64,000 bases of DNA from Prosthecobacter gellanilyticus (GCF_007992435.1 NZ_BKAG01000025.1:29022-93021); one strand, 5' to 3'; positions 8,912 through 18,308 are shown, numbered from the stretch's first letter. A program made the numbers and translations. The notes: generated by a model not told the origin, from the sequence alone.

Positions 8912-11347
8912 ATGAAAGTGATCCCCTCCACCCATGTCGCCGCCGCTCTTCTGCTGGCTCTAGCCGTGCCTGCTTCAGCTGAAGTACGCAAATGGACCAG
9001 CAAAGCTGGAACGTCCCTGGACGCTGAGATGACGGGGGTGGATCTTGCCGCACGTACGGTCACCCTGAAGAAGGCGGATGGCTCGATCATCAGCATTCCA
9101 ATCGATGCCCTTTCGGATGCGGACAAGGCTTATGCTGCGGCTGAATGGAAGAAGCTGCAGGCTGCGCCTGCGGGAACTACCCCTACGCCTGCGGCAGGGA
9201 CGACCTCCACAGCCCCGACCGTGACCCCGGTCGCCGGACCAGGGGCTCCACCATCTCAGGCGGTCCAGATGGTCCCAGGTGCCCCGGCTGCGCCTGCTGC
9301 ACCAGCCCCGGCTCCTGCCGCCCCGGCGGCTCCCGCGAAGCCTGCCCCGCCACGTCCGGCGCTGACGATCACACCCGTCAAAGGTTTCAAGGCTCCCAAC
9401 ACGGCGGACTACATCGCCAAAGTGCTGAAAACCCGCCCGCGCTTGATTCATGCCCAGCCCGGTTGGGATCATCTGAAGGGGCTCATCGCCACGGACCCGC
9501 TTTACGCGAAGATGGTGGCAAACCTGAAAGCGGGTGGCGAGAAGCTGCTTGAGACGCCTGAGCTCACTCGCGTGTTTGGTGAGCAGCGCAGCCCTGTGAC
9601 CCCAGGTTCGAAGGCGCTGTTCCGCATGGCTACTCTGGGTGCTCTGCATTTCCTGGATGGCGATCCCCGCTGGAAGGAGCGCGGCATCCGCGAGATGGTG
9701 GCGATCACGGACCCTGCCACCTTCCAGAACTGGTATGTGGATGAGCCTGCCGTCACGGCGGACTTCCTCATCGCCGCATCCCTGGGCTACGACTATTTCA
9801 AAGACGGCTTCACGGCGAAGCAGCTCACGGACATCAAGACCTACATGATTGAGAAGGGCATTGGTGCTCTCGCCGCGAGGATCAAGGGAGACCCCATACC
9901 GGAAAGTGCCCGTGGCAAGGCGGCCGGCGTGGAGGACGCCGCCAAGGCCAAGGCACCCGCCAAGGGAGCTCCGAAAAAAGCTGAGGATGACGGTCCGCCC
10001 GACTCTGAGCACATGGCCATGGCTTCGGCACTGATCCTCTCCGCCATCTGCTTGGTGGATGACGATGCTGGTGCCGCCCGTCAGGCTGTCGATGGAGCTG
10101 CCAAGGTGTTTGGCAAAGGCATGGTCGAATTTGCTCCAGCGGGAATCTGGCCTGAGGGAATGGAGGCCGGTGAGCATGTGCTGGATTACGCGATCATGGT
10201 CCTGCAGACCTTGAAGACAAATGCTGGAAGCGACTTTGGTTTCAGCATGCTGGAGGGCCTGCCCCAAGCCGGTCTGGCCCGCCTGCATCTCGTGGGTCCG
10301 ACTGGATCTCTGTTTAACTATGGCGACACCGGAGGCACCGCTCTCACCCGTCCATGGGTTTCGACGTGGCTGGCTGGTGTGCACGGGAACCTCGGACAGA
10401 AGGCCCTCACGGCGGGCAGTGCCCCAGGCACAGAAACAGCCTTCCTGAACCTGGCGGGTCACGTGATGTACTACAATCCGTATGCAGCGGGGGATGGCAC
10501 ACCTGACTCCATGGACTACGGTGTTGCGGGCGGTCAGATCGCTGCGCTGCGCTCTGCCTGGGATCGTAATGCCTTCTACGTGGCGCTGAAGGGTGGAGAC
10601 AACGCCATCCGCACCTCACAGCTTGATCTCGGAACCTTTATCCTGGATGCAGCTGGCAAGCGCTGGGCCATCGAGCTGGGTGAGGAGTCTGACCGCGCTC
10701 CAGGGCTGGATCCGAATGCTGCGGACCGCACGAAGCGCTACCAGCTTTATGTTGAAGGCACTCCTGGACAGAACACCCTGGAGATCGGCCAGCAGGAAGA
10801 ACCACCTCCTGCGAAGAAGGGCGCTCCTCCACCGAAGCCGGTGATCAGCACCAACCAGAGCCTGGATGGCAAGTCTGCCGTGACCTTTATGAAAAGCGCG
10901 GAAGGAGTCGGCATGGCGGCAGTGGACCTGAAGGATGCCTACTCAAAAGTGGCGAAGGAAGCTCACCGCGGTGTCATGCTGGTGCGGGGCGCCAAACCCT
11001 ATGTGCTTCTTCAGGATGATCTGATCGTCAAAAACAACACGCCCGTCACCTGGAAGATGCACACCAAGGCCACCGTGGCCGTGAATGGCAAGACTGCCAC
11101 GCTGACCGATGCGAAGGACACGATGCACGCGGTGATTCTTTCCCCGGAAGGGGCCACCTTCCTGACGGAAGATGCTCCGGAGCCTCCAAGCGACCAGCAG
11201 AAGAGCATGAAGGGCATCCGCGTGTTGAAGGTCTCCCTCGGTGAGGTGAAAGGGCCGCATACCATCAGCATCGCCTTCACCATGGGTGAGCCGCTGGCCG
11301 TGGCGCCTCCGGTCAATCCGGTGGTAAGCTGGCCTGGTAAGAAGTGA
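8912..11347 (+). CDS. Secreted SHD1-domain, heparinase II/III-like protein
   Basis: 811 residues. The start at 8912 is chosen because M-K-V-I-P begins a signal peptide ending P-A-S-A near residue 22. Residues about 24-80 resemble the SHD1 domain common in PVC exported proteins (V-R-K-W-T-S-K-A-G, then I-P-I-D-A-L-S-D-A-D). A Pro/Ala-rich linker (about 85-150) leads to an alpha-helical region and a beta-rich C-terminal half typical of heparinase II/III-like polysaccharide lyases (W-P-E-G-M-E-A-G-E-H-V, N-Y-G-D-T-G-G-T). It probably binds or cleaves acidic polysaccharides outside the cytoplasm. Catalytic residues were not confirmed. It shares a bidirectional terminator with the convergent C39-like gene. 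Confidence 0.75.
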   Translation: MKVIPSTHVAAALLLALAVPASAEVRKWTSKAGTSLDAEMTGVDLAARTVTLKKADGSIISIPIDALSDADKAYAAAEWKKLQAAPAGTTPTPAAGTTSTAPTVTPVAGPGAPPSQAVQMVPGAPAAPAAPAPAPAAPAAPAKPAPPRPALTITPVKGFKAPNTADYIAKVLKTRPRLIHAQPGWDHLKGLIATDPLYAKMVANLKAGGEKLLETPELTRVFGEQRSPVTPGSKALFRMATLGALHFLDGDPRWKERGIREMVAITDPATFQNWYVDEPAVTADFLIAASLGYDYFKDGFTAKQLTDIKTYMIEKGIGALAARIKGDPIPESARGKAAGVEDAAKAKAPAKGAPKKAEDDGPPDSEHMAMASALILSAICLVDDDAGAARQAVDGAAKVFGKGMVEFAPAGIWPEGMEAGEHVLDYAIMVLQTLKTNAGSDFGFSMLEGLPQAGLARLHLVGPTGSLFNYGDTGGTALTRPWVSTWLAGVHGNLGQKALTAGSAPGTETAFLNLAGHVMYYNPYAAGDGTPDSMDYGVAGGQIAALRSAWDRNAFYVALKGGDNAIRTSQLDLGTFILDAAGKRWAIELGEESDRAPGLDPNAADRTKRYQLYVEGTPGQNTLEIGQQEEPPPAKKGAPPPKPVISTNQSLDGKSAVTFMKSAEGVGMAAVDLKDAYSKVAKEAHRGVMLVRGAKPYVLLQDDLIVKNNTPVTWKMHTKATVAVNGKTATLTDAKDTMHAVILSPEGATFLTEDAPEPPSDQQKSMKGIRVLKVSLGEVKGPHTISIAFTMGEPLAVAPPVNPVVSWPGKK

Positions 11348-11379
11348 GCCGATCTCCAGACAGAGAAATGTGATTCAGC

Positions 11380-11411
11380 AAAAAAGGCAGGCGTCACCGC
11401 CTGCCTTTTTT
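11380..11411. terminator. Bidirectional Rho-independent terminator
   Basis: Bases 11380-11393 and 11398-11411 are a perfect 14-bp inverted repeat around a 4-base TCAC loop. The stem is GC-rich inside and A/T-rich outside, giving a T-run for either strand. It lies between the convergent genes ending at 11347 and 11435. Confidence 0.93.
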
Positions 11412-11434
11412 GTTTCTTCTTCTTGCCGCTTTGT

Positions 11435-12787
11435 TCAGCGTGCGCGCGGCTGCATGTAGTACAGGCCGTTGGTCATGGTGTAGGCATTCGCCAGCGGCAT
11501 GCGCTTCAGAGCGTGGTCGGCACCCCAAGAGTCAGAGTAGAGAGCCTCGCCGGTCTTGACATTATAACCAATGATGAGGCGCATGTGGCCGCCACTGGCC
11601 TGCGGGATTTCCTTCTCTGGCAGCAGGCCGAGAGAGACGCTCCACATGACCGGGATGCCTTGATCAATCAGCCCGGCGATGGTGCGCTGGAACTTGCCGT
11701 AACCGGAGCGGTCGCGCTCGGTGCGGGCCACCTTGAGGATCTCGCCATCCATCTGCCCGATGATCTCATTGATGTAGATCGTGCCGCCGCGGGGGCTGGC
11801 ATCCACCTCGGGCTTCTTCGCCTTCTTGGCCTCCTTGTTGTAGTCGCCCACCTTGTCCATGAACTTCTTGAAGTCCCAGTCCTCGATCACGCGGACGCTG
11901 ACGCCCATGCGACCCTCGAGCTTGTTCAGCGCGGCGAGCATCTTGTCCGGGCTGGTGCCTCCACCATCACTGGTATCTGCCACCTGGGCCATCTCATGCT
12001 GGTCCACCGGGATGCCGTAGTACTTAAAAACTCGTTCGGCGGTGGCCACGGCGCAGTAGCCCTTGGGACCCTGGTCCACCATCGGTACATTCGCGATGAC
12101 CACATCACCGCTGGCTTCATCCCGTTTCACATTCGCGGTTAGGCTGCTGCGACCCACGGCAGTGGTGGTGCCGGCGGTGGAGGTGGCTGCCATGGCGCCT
12201 CGGCCTGCCGCGCCCACGTTCGCCACACGGAGGCGGATGAACTCGGCGCGGAAAGGGATGTCGCGGCTCTTCATCTCGCGCTGATAGCTGTACTCCAGCA
12301 GGTAGGCACTGGGTGCCTTCATCCAGACCAGACCTTCCGCGGCCACGGCACTGGACTTGTCCTTCCCGCGCTCCGTGGGAGTCACGCCCAGTTTCTTGGA
12401 GATGCCATCACGCAACTCATTCACGCGCGTCTCGAACTGGTCGCGCGTGCTGATGAGAGACTCAGCATCTCCACGGTTGTAGATGGAGAAGGTCAGCTTG
12501 GCCGGATTGCCTTCGGTCGTGAATTCGATGATGGCTTCGTTGAGCTTGATGGCACCTCCCCAGAGGCTGAGGCCCGGGCCGAAGAAGCGTGCCTGATCCT
12601 TGCGTTCCGAAAGCCAGTCAAAGCGCGTGGCCTTGAACTTTTCCTCAAACTGGGCCGCATTCATCTGCCAGGCTGCGTCTCCGGTGAGAAGGTCATCAAG
12701 GGGCCGGGCCGGGCCTGAAGTGTCCTGGGCGGACGCGATGGCGAGAGTGAGCGCCAGAAAGGTGGAGACGAGGGGCAGGGATTTCAT
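11435..12787 (-). CDS. Secreted C39-like cysteine peptidase domain protein
   Basis: 450 residues with a Sec signal peptide (residues 1-20). The N-terminal 200 residues are a unique region. The C-terminal half has a papain-like C39 layout: Q-G-P-K-G-Y-C-A-V-A-T-A with C245, S-G-G-H-M-R-L-I-I-G-Y-N with H401, and Y-S-D-S-W-G with D419. This gives an apparently complete Gln/Cys/His/Asp set. There is no adjacent ABC exporter or bacteriocin gene, so it is unlikely to be a bacteriocin leader peptidase. A secreted housekeeping or nutrient protease is more likely. It is divergent from the two-component system, with a 200-bp gap. Confidence 0.75.
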   Translation of the reverse strand: MKSLPLVSTFLALTLAIASAQDTSGPARPLDDLLTGDAAWQMNAAQFEEKFKATRFDWLSERKDQARFFGPGLSLWGGAIKLNEAIIEFTTEGNPAKLTFSIYNRGDAESLISTRDQFETRVNELRDGISKKLGVTPTERGKDKSSAVAAEGLVWMKAPSAYLLEYSYQREMKSRDIPFRAEFIRLRVANVGAAGRGAMAATSTAGTTTAVGRSSLTANVKRDEASGDVVIANVPMVDQGPKGYCAVATAERVFKYYGIPVDQHEMAQVADTSDGGGTSPDKMLAALNKLEGRMGVSVRVIEDWDFKKFMDKVGDYNKEAKKAKKPEVDASPRGGTIYINEIIGQMDGEILKVARTERDRSGYGKFQRTIAGLIDQGIPVMWSVSLGLLPEKEIPQASGGHMRLIIGYNVKTGEALYSDSWGADHALKRMPLANAYTMTNGLYYMQPRAR

Positions 12788-12940
12788 GGTGGGGAGAAAC
12801 TGCGGTCACAGGTTAGTCAGCAGGCATGCCAGATGTCCAGACTGGAGTGGTGAGCCTTCTTCGTTTCTGACAGCAAAGCCACCCTCATGGCCTGCATGGG
12901 GAAAGGAGGTGACAGCTCTCAGTAAAAAGATTTTCATGCG

Positions 12941-12959
12941 CTAATGTTCCCCTAATGTT
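12941..12959 (+). promoter_or_regulatory. Putative response-regulator box (direct repeat, 11-bp period)
   Basis: CTAATGTT occurs at 12941-12948 and again at 12952-12959, giving two half-sites one helical turn apart. This is the usual geometry for OmpR-family dimers. It lies 28 bp before the ATG of the response regulator, suggesting autoregulation. A matching site is at 15048-15066. Function is inferred from geometry and recurrence. Confidence 0.7.
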
Positions 12960-12987
12960 GGGAGTCGACATTTCCTGCCCTCAACTC

Positions 12988-13665
12988 ATGCGTATTTTGA
13001 TCGTCGAAGATTCCGCACTCATCCGCAATCCGGTGACGAAGGCGCTCAAGGCTTCAGGGTATGCGGTGGATGCCGCCGAAGATGGAACGGAGGGGTGGCA
13101 GATGACGCTGGATCATGATTACGATGTGATCATCCTCGACATTATGCTTCCCGGCATGGACGGGCGGGAGATTCTGCGGCGGCTGCGCGCGGCTGGCAAC
13201 GAAACGCCGGTTTTGTTCCTGACAGCGAAGGATGCGGTTGGCGACCGTGTAGCCGGCTTGAAGCTAGGCGCGGATGACTACCTGACGAAATCCTTTGCGA
13301 TCGAGGAGCTTCTGGCCCGCGTGGAAGTGCTCGGACGGAGAAAGTATGCGAAGCGTTCACACCTCCTTGTCGCCGGGGATCTGGAGCTGGATCAGGCGGC
13401 GAAGACCGTCCGGCGCGGCGGCTGCGAAGTCAGTCTCAAGCCCCAGCTCTTCGCGCTGCTCGAGTATCTGCTTTTGCGGAAAGGCCAGGTAGTCTCGCGA
13501 ACGGAGATTGAAGAGCACATCTATGATGAACAAGCATCGCCAATGAGCAATGTCGTGGACGCGGCGGTGTGCACTCTGCGCCGGGCGATTACCCTTTCCG
13601 ACAACAGCGCGCCCATTATCCACACGCGGCGCGGGATGGGTTACGTCGTTCTTGAACCCCGATGA
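12988..13665 (+). CDS. OmpR-family two-component response regulator
   Basis: 225 residues. An earlier in-frame start at 12955 would lie inside the direct-repeat box and adds non-family residues, so M-R-I-L-I-V-E-D at 12988 is preferred. The receiver domain has acidic residues E7/D8, the phospho-acceptor D51 (I-I-L-D-I-M-L-P) and the D-Y-L-T-K lysine. The C-terminal winged helix (about 130-225) has the usual L-F-A-L-L-E-Y-L-L, V-V-S-R-T-E-I and R-G-M-G-Y-V-V motifs. The gene overlaps the histidine kinase by 4 bp (ATGA). It most likely binds the repeats at 12941 and 15048 and so controls its own operon and the DUF1553/DUF1501 genes. The signal is unknown; relatives include QseB- and CusR-type regulators. 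Confidence 0.95.
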   Translation: MRILIVEDSALIRNPVTKALKASGYAVDAAEDGTEGWQMTLDHDYDVIILDIMLPGMDGREILRRLRAAGNETPVLFLTAKDAVGDRVAGLKLGADDYLTKSFAIEELLARVEVLGRRKYAKRSHLLVAGDLELDQAAKTVRRGGCEVSLKPQLFALLEYLLLRKGQVVSRTEIEEHIYDEQASPMSNVVDAAVCTLRRAITLSDNSAPIIHTRRGMGYVVLEPR

Positions 13666-15038
13666 AAAGTATTCGTGCCCAGCTTCTCGGATGGCTTCTG
13701 CCCGGCTTCGCGGTGGTATGCGCCAGTGCCAGTCTAGGGGTCTATTATTGGGGAAAGCAGGCCATTGAGGCAGACCTCGATGCGCGCCTTGGCAGGCTCT
13801 CAGGCTCGGCGCGGCTAGCCCTGCGTAATCAGATGACCGCCGGTGGCGGCGGAACACGCACGCCTGGTCTGCGGGCTTTCCTGGCCAAGGAAGAGTTTCA
13901 GTCGTCCGGCCAGTATTTTGAGTTGTGGACAGTCGCCGGGAGTACGGAGCGCCGGTCGCCCAACCTCGGCGACGCGGATTTACCCCGCCCTACCGTGCTG
14001 GCCCGCGACGCCGTTCGCTATGACGGCACGCTGAATAGTGGCGATCGGGTCCGGATCAGCGCCATGCAGTTCCCTCAAGGCGGCGGAATGCCACCACTGG
14101 AGTTTGCCGTCGCCATCAGTCGGAGCGAGGGGGAGGCTCGATTGTCCCGACTTTTAAGGGACTTGGCGATTGGCGCTGTCGGTTGCTGCGCCGTGCTTTG
14201 TTTGCTGCAAGTGCTCGCCTTGCGCCATGCCATGCGTCCGCTTGGCCAGGTGGGTGAGCAAGCAGCGGCGATGGAGGCCGGATCACTGCATGAGCGGTTC
14301 GCCTTGGAAGATATGCCCCTGGAAGTCGTGCCCATCGTGGAGCGACTGAATGATCTCATGGCGAGAAGAGAGGAAGGCTTTGAGCGTGAGCGCCAGTTCA
14401 GCAGCTATCTGGCGCACGAACTACGCACTCCGCTCGCCGGGATCCGATCAACCAGCGAAGTGGCGGCAAAGTGGCCAGACCAGTCCTCTCCGGACGACTT
14501 TCGTCTCATCGCGCAGGCTGCGGCACGTCTTCAGCAAACGGTGGAAAGTCTCCTGATCCTATCCCGCCTGGAAACTTCCTCAGCTGACATCACGATCGAG
14601 GTGGTGGCCTTGCGCCCCATTATCGAGGAGTGCCTCGCGCTGCACAGCGGCCGAGCTGAGCAGCGCGATTTAAAGTTCGCCACGCAGCTCGAACGATCGC
14701 CTACTTTGGAGACCGATCCCCGCCTGCTGCGCATTGTTGTCACCAACCTCATCGCCAACGCCACGGAGTACGCGCCACTGGGAAGCGAAATCGTCATAGC
14801 AGCGACGGACACAGACCCGTTTTTGCGAGTCGGCAACCTCGCCCCCGATCTCACTCCCGACGACATCCTCCGGCTTTTCGATCGACTCTGGCGAAAGGAT
14901 GCCACGCGCAGCGACGCCGCTCACACAGGCCTTGGGCTTTCCATTGCGCGCAGCTGCGCCCTGGCCCTGGGATTCACGCTCACTGCCGAGCTGGATGGAG
15001 GCGGTGTGATAGAGATGTCTCTGTGCCGCGAAAAATAA
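13662..15038 (+). CDS. Membrane sensor histidine kinase
   Basis: 458 residues. Transmembrane helices lie at about 8-28 and 167-187, enclosing a periplasmic sensor of about 135 residues. A HAMP-like linker follows (R-P-L-G-Q-V, E-A-G-S-L-H-E-R-F). The H-box is S-Y-L-A-H-E-L-R-T-P-L with H252, the N-box N-L-I-A-N-A-T-E-Y, and the G2 box H-T-G-L-G-L-S-I-A-R. The G1 box is not the usual D-x-G-x-G but V-G-N-L-A-P-D-L, a variant seen in some kinases of this group. It is translationally coupled to the regulator. The periplasmic domain shows no metal-ligand cluster that would reveal the stimulus. Confidence 0.93.
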   Translation: MKSIRAQLLGWLLPGFAVVCASASLGVYYWGKQAIEADLDARLGRLSGSARLALRNQMTAGGGGTRTPGLRAFLAKEEFQSSGQYFELWTVAGSTERRSPNLGDADLPRPTVLARDAVRYDGTLNSGDRVRISAMQFPQGGGMPPLEFAVAISRSEGEARLSRLLRDLAIGAVGCCAVLCLLQVLALRHAMRPLGQVGEQAAAMEAGSLHERFALEDMPLEVVPIVERLNDLMARREEGFERERQFSSYLAHELRTPLAGIRSTSEVAAKWPDQSSPDDFRLIAQAAARLQQTVESLLILSRLETSSADITIEVVALRPIIEECLALHSGRAEQRDLKFATQLERSPTLETDPRLLRIVVTNLIANATEYAPLGSEIVIAATDTDPFLRVGNLAPDLTPDDILRLFDRLWRKDATRSDAAHTGLGLSIARSCALALGFTLTAELDGGGVIEMSLCREK

Positions 15039-15047
15039 TTCTCCACG

Positions 15048-15066
15048 CTAATCTTCTGCTAATCTT
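15048..15066 (+). promoter_or_regulatory. Putative response-regulator box upstream of the DUF1553 gene
   Basis: CTAATCTT at 15048-15055 and 15059-15066, again with 11-bp period. The surrounding bases (CG before, TTC between half-sites) match the site at 12941-12959. It lies in the 48-bp gap between the kinase stop and the DUF1553 start, implying a second, separately controlled promoter. Confidence 0.72.
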
Positions 15067-15086
15067 CGGTGTGCCATGCTGGGTGG

Positions 15087-18000
15087 ATGAAACGGCTATT
15101 CGTCTTCCTTCCAGCACTCACCATCCTGTCCGGCCCTGCCGCCACGGCCCAATCACCCAGTTCACGGCCTGTGCCTGCGCTGGACGATGCGTTCACACGA
15201 GTGGATGCCAACAAAGATGGAAAGCTCGACGCGCAGGAGTTCGCGAGATTCATCGAACGTTCGCGCTCGATGAAGGGGGCGAATGCGGAGGAGGTCTTCG
15301 GCAAGCTCGATACCCATAAAGATGCGGGGCTCACGTTGGAAGAGTTTAGAAAGGTTACAGCGATTTCGCGGGGTAGCCCTGCGCCACCATCTGCGAAACC
15401 AGAGCCTGCCCCGACAAAGCCTGAGACCGAGCCAACCACACCGACCAAGACTCCACCACCCACTTCCCGGCCGGTGCCCGCGCTGGACGAAGCGTTCACG
15501 CGCGTGGATGCCAACAAGGATGGAAAGCTCGACTCGCAGGAGTTCGCGAGATTCATCGAGCGTTCGCGCTCCATGAGCGGCGCGAATGCAGCGGAGGTCT
15601 TCGGCAAGCTCGATACCAACAAAGATGGAGCGCTTACGGTGGAGGAATTCAGAGGGGTCACGGGGATTACTCGCGGCAGTCCTGCTCCGGCTCCAAAACC
15701 CGAGCCCATTCCGACGAAACCTGCTCCAACGGCGTCCACTGTCGAGAAGGCCCCTACTGCTGAAGGTCTGACGTTCTTCGAGAAGAAGATCCGACCCGTG
15801 CTGGCCGACAAATGTTACAAATGCCACTCATCGGACGAGGGAAAAGTCAAAGGCGGACTGGTGCTGGACACACGCGATGGTACTCGCGCGGGCGGCGATT
15901 CCGGCCATGCCGTGGTGCCGGGCGATGTGGAGGCTAGCTTGCTGATCAAGGCCATTCGTTACCATGACAAGGACCTCGCGATGCCGCCGGAAAAATCAGG
16001 AGGGAAGCTCGCAGACGATGTGATCAAAGACTTCGAGACATGGGTGCAATTTGGCGCCCCGGATCCTCGCACGGGCGAGTCGAAAGTAGCGAGGAAGGCG
16101 GACACATGGACGACGGCCATGGAATGGTGGGCGTGGCAGCCGCCCAAGAAATCGCCAGCGCCGGAGGTGAAGGACGCTGCGTGGCCGCGAAATGACATGG
16201 ACCGTTTTCTTCTTTCCGCGCTCGAAGCGAAAGGACTGAAGCCGGTGTCTGATGCAGACAAGCTTACTTTGCTGAGGCGTGTGACCTTTGATCTCACGGG
16301 CTTGCCGCCGACTCCGCAGGAGGTCAGCGCATTTTTCAGCGACAGCTCGCCCGATGCCTTCAAGAAGGTGGTGGACCGCTTGCTTGAGTCACGGCAGTTT
16401 GGCGAAAAATTTGGCCGCCACTGGCTCGACGTAGCTCGGTATGCGGAGAGCACGGGCAAGGACATTAACCTCGCCTTCCCCAATGCCTGGCGCTATCGCG
16501 ACTATGTCATCGCGGCGTTCAACAAGGACAAGCCTTATGACCAGTTCCTGCGCGAGCAACTCGCTGGAGACCTGCTTCCAGCCAGGGACGACAAACAACG
16601 TGCCGAGCAACTCATCGCCACTGGATTCCTCGCGATTGGCACCAAGAGCGTGAATCAGGCGAACGCGCGGCAGTTCGCGCTCGATCTGGCCGATGAACAG
16701 ATCGACACCGTCTCGCAATCACTGCTGGGTGTCACGGCGGCATGTGCGCGCTGCCACGATCACAAGTTCGATCCCATCCCGCAGAGCGAATATTATTCCC
16801 TGGCAGGCATTTTCCTCTCCACCGATACTCACTACGGCACTTTTTTCGCCGCGCAGAATCGCAGCGCCACGCAGTTGATTGAGCTTCCGAAAGGTGCGGG
16901 CGCGCCTGTGCTGCCACGAGTGCTATCAGTGCAGGAGCGCCAGCAAAAGCAGGCCGGACTCGACAAACTGATCAGGGAAACGGACGACTTGGCCAATGCT
17001 ACTTTCAAGCCGAAGTCCGGTGGCGATCGCAATCCACGCGGTCAGTTGCTGATCCTGTTCCGCATGAATCAAATCGGGCTGCTGGAGTCGGAACTCGGAT
17101 CATTTGGCCCGGATGGCAAAATGCGTCCGCTGGCGATGGGTGTCACGGATCAGCCTGCGCAGCTCAAAGAAATCCGGTCACGGGGGCGCGAAACACCGCG
17201 TTACGAAAACAGCACGCCGGATCAAGCCATCGCCTCGCGCTATCTGGAACGCGACGGGCGCTTCGCGAGGCCGCCCGAGTTTCGCGTCGTTAACGAGTCA
17301 CCCGTGTTCGACCGTGGAGACGTGAACAAGCCGGGCGAGACAGTGCCGCGCGGCTTCCTCTCAGTGCTTACACACCAGCCACCGCCGAAACTGCCCGCCA
17401 CGAGCAGCGGACGTCGCGAGCTGGCCGAATGGATGCTGTCAGAGAGCAACCCGCTTACTGCCCGTGTGATGGTGAACCGCGTGTGGCTATGGCTGTTTGG
17501 GCAGGGTCTCGTCAACACGCCTGACAACTTCGGCACGACAGGCAACAAGCCGGCCAATCAGGCGCTGCTCGACTCGCTTGCCGTGACGTTCCGCGAAGGA
17601 CGGTGGTCGGTGAAACAGTTGGTTCGCGAAATCGTCCTGAGCCGCGCCTACCAGCTCTCTTCCACCTACGACGAAGCTAACTTCGCCGCCGATCCAGAAA
17701 ACACCCTTGTCTGGCGCATGAGCAAGCGGCGGCTCGATGCCGAAGCGATCCGTGACGCGATGCTTGCAATTTGCGGTCAACTCGATCTCCGTCCGCGCCT
17801 AGGTTCAGCCATTGCGGAGTATGGCAATGGCCCCATCGGACAGTTCAAGCAATACCCTGACGCAGGAGTTCCTGAGGATGTGCTTGTGGAAGCTGGCAGC
17901 CTCACTGCCGTGCGTTCGGTCTATCTGCCGATTGCCCGTGAGTTGCTGCCCGATGCACTTGCCGTGTTCGACTTCGCGGAACCAGGCTTCGTCACCGGCA

Positions 18001-18308
18001 GTCGCGAAACCACCAACGTCCCTTCCCAGGCGCTCTACATGCTGAACTCGCCCTTCATCGCCAATGCTGCGCAAAAGTTCGCTGAGCGTGTGATCGCCAC
18101 CTATCCCGCAAGCGTGAGCAACCATGCGGCCCAGCGCGTGCAGCTCGCCTATGGGCTTGTGTTCTCCCGCGCTCCCAGCGAGGCCGAACAACATGCAGCT
18201 TCCGACTTCTTCGCCAAGTTTCCAAGCACCAATGCTGCTGAGACGACTGCCTGGACATCCTTCTGCCGAGCGCTCTTCGCCAGCGCCGAGTTTCGCTTTC
18301 TCAACTAA
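15087..18308 (+). CDS. EF-hand / planctomycete cytochrome (PSCyt1) / DUF1549 / DUF1553 secreted protein
   Basis: 1073 residues from the ATG at 15087, which opens a signal peptide (cleavage near A-T-A-Q, residue 21). Two EF-hand pairs follow. The loops start near residues 40, 76, 141 and 177, and the second pair is a 303-bp-offset duplication of the first. The loop near residue 76 has D-T-H-K-D-A-G-L, where Ala replaces the usual Gly. PSCyt1 has a haem c site C-Y-K-C-H at about residue 243. DUF1549 follows, with C-A-R-C-H-D-H-K-F-D-P-I at about 553, then DUF1553 to the end. Such proteins are PVC-specific, exported and usually paired with DUF1501, as here (22-bp gap). A role in periplasmic redox or polymer breakdown is suspected but unproven. 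Confidence 0.93.
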   Translation: MKRLFVFLPALTILSGPAATAQSPSSRPVPALDDAFTRVDANKDGKLDAQEFARFIERSRSMKGANAEEVFGKLDTHKDAGLTLEEFRKVTAISRGSPAPPSAKPEPAPTKPETEPTTPTKTPPPTSRPVPALDEAFTRVDANKDGKLDSQEFARFIERSRSMSGANAAEVFGKLDTNKDGALTVEEFRGVTGITRGSPAPAPKPEPIPTKPAPTASTVEKAPTAEGLTFFEKKIRPVLADKCYKCHSSDEGKVKGGLVLDTRDGTRAGGDSGHAVVPGDVEASLLIKAIRYHDKDLAMPPEKSGGKLADDVIKDFETWVQFGAPDPRTGESKVARKADTWTTAMEWWAWQPPKKSPAPEVKDAAWPRNDMDRFLLSALEAKGLKPVSDADKLTLLRRVTFDLTGLPPTPQEVSAFFSDSSPDAFKKVVDRLLESRQFGEKFGRHWLDVARYAESTGKDINLAFPNAWRYRDYVIAAFNKDKPYDQFLREQLAGDLLPARDDKQRAEQLIATGFLAIGTKSVNQANARQFALDLADEQIDTVSQSLLGVTAACARCHDHKFDPIPQSEYYSLAGIFLSTDTHYGTFFAAQNRSATQLIELPKGAGAPVLPRVLSVQERQQKQAGLDKLIRETDDLANATFKPKSGGDRNPRGQLLILFRMNQIGLLESELGSFGPDGKMRPLAMGVTDQPAQLKEIRSRGRETPRYENSTPDQAIASRYLERDGRFARPPEFRVVNESPVFDRGDVNKPGETVPRGFLSVLTHQPPPKLPATSSGRRELAEWMLSESNPLTARVMVNRVWLWLFGQGLVNTPDNFGTTGNKPANQALLDSLAVTFREGRWSVKQLVREIVLSRAYQLSSTYDEANFAADPENTLVWRMSKRRLDAEAIRDAMLAICGQLDLRPRLGSAIAEYGNGPIGQFKQYPDAGVPEDVLVEAGSLTAVRSVYLPIARELLPDALAVFDFAEPGFVTGSRETTNVPSQALYMLNSPFIANAAQKFAERVIATYPASVSNHAAQRVQLAYGLVFSRAPSEAEQHAASDFFAKFPSTNAAETTAWTSFCRALFASAEFRFLN

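Noticed and set aside
8975..10462. 495-codon minus-strand open frame
   Set aside because: Antisense to the SHD1/heparinase-like gene; low-complexity, no start or family support.
11435..12787. Bacteriocin-processing ABC exporter peptidase
   Set aside because: The C39-like domain is in a secreted protein without membrane or ATPase domains, and no leader peptide gene is nearby.
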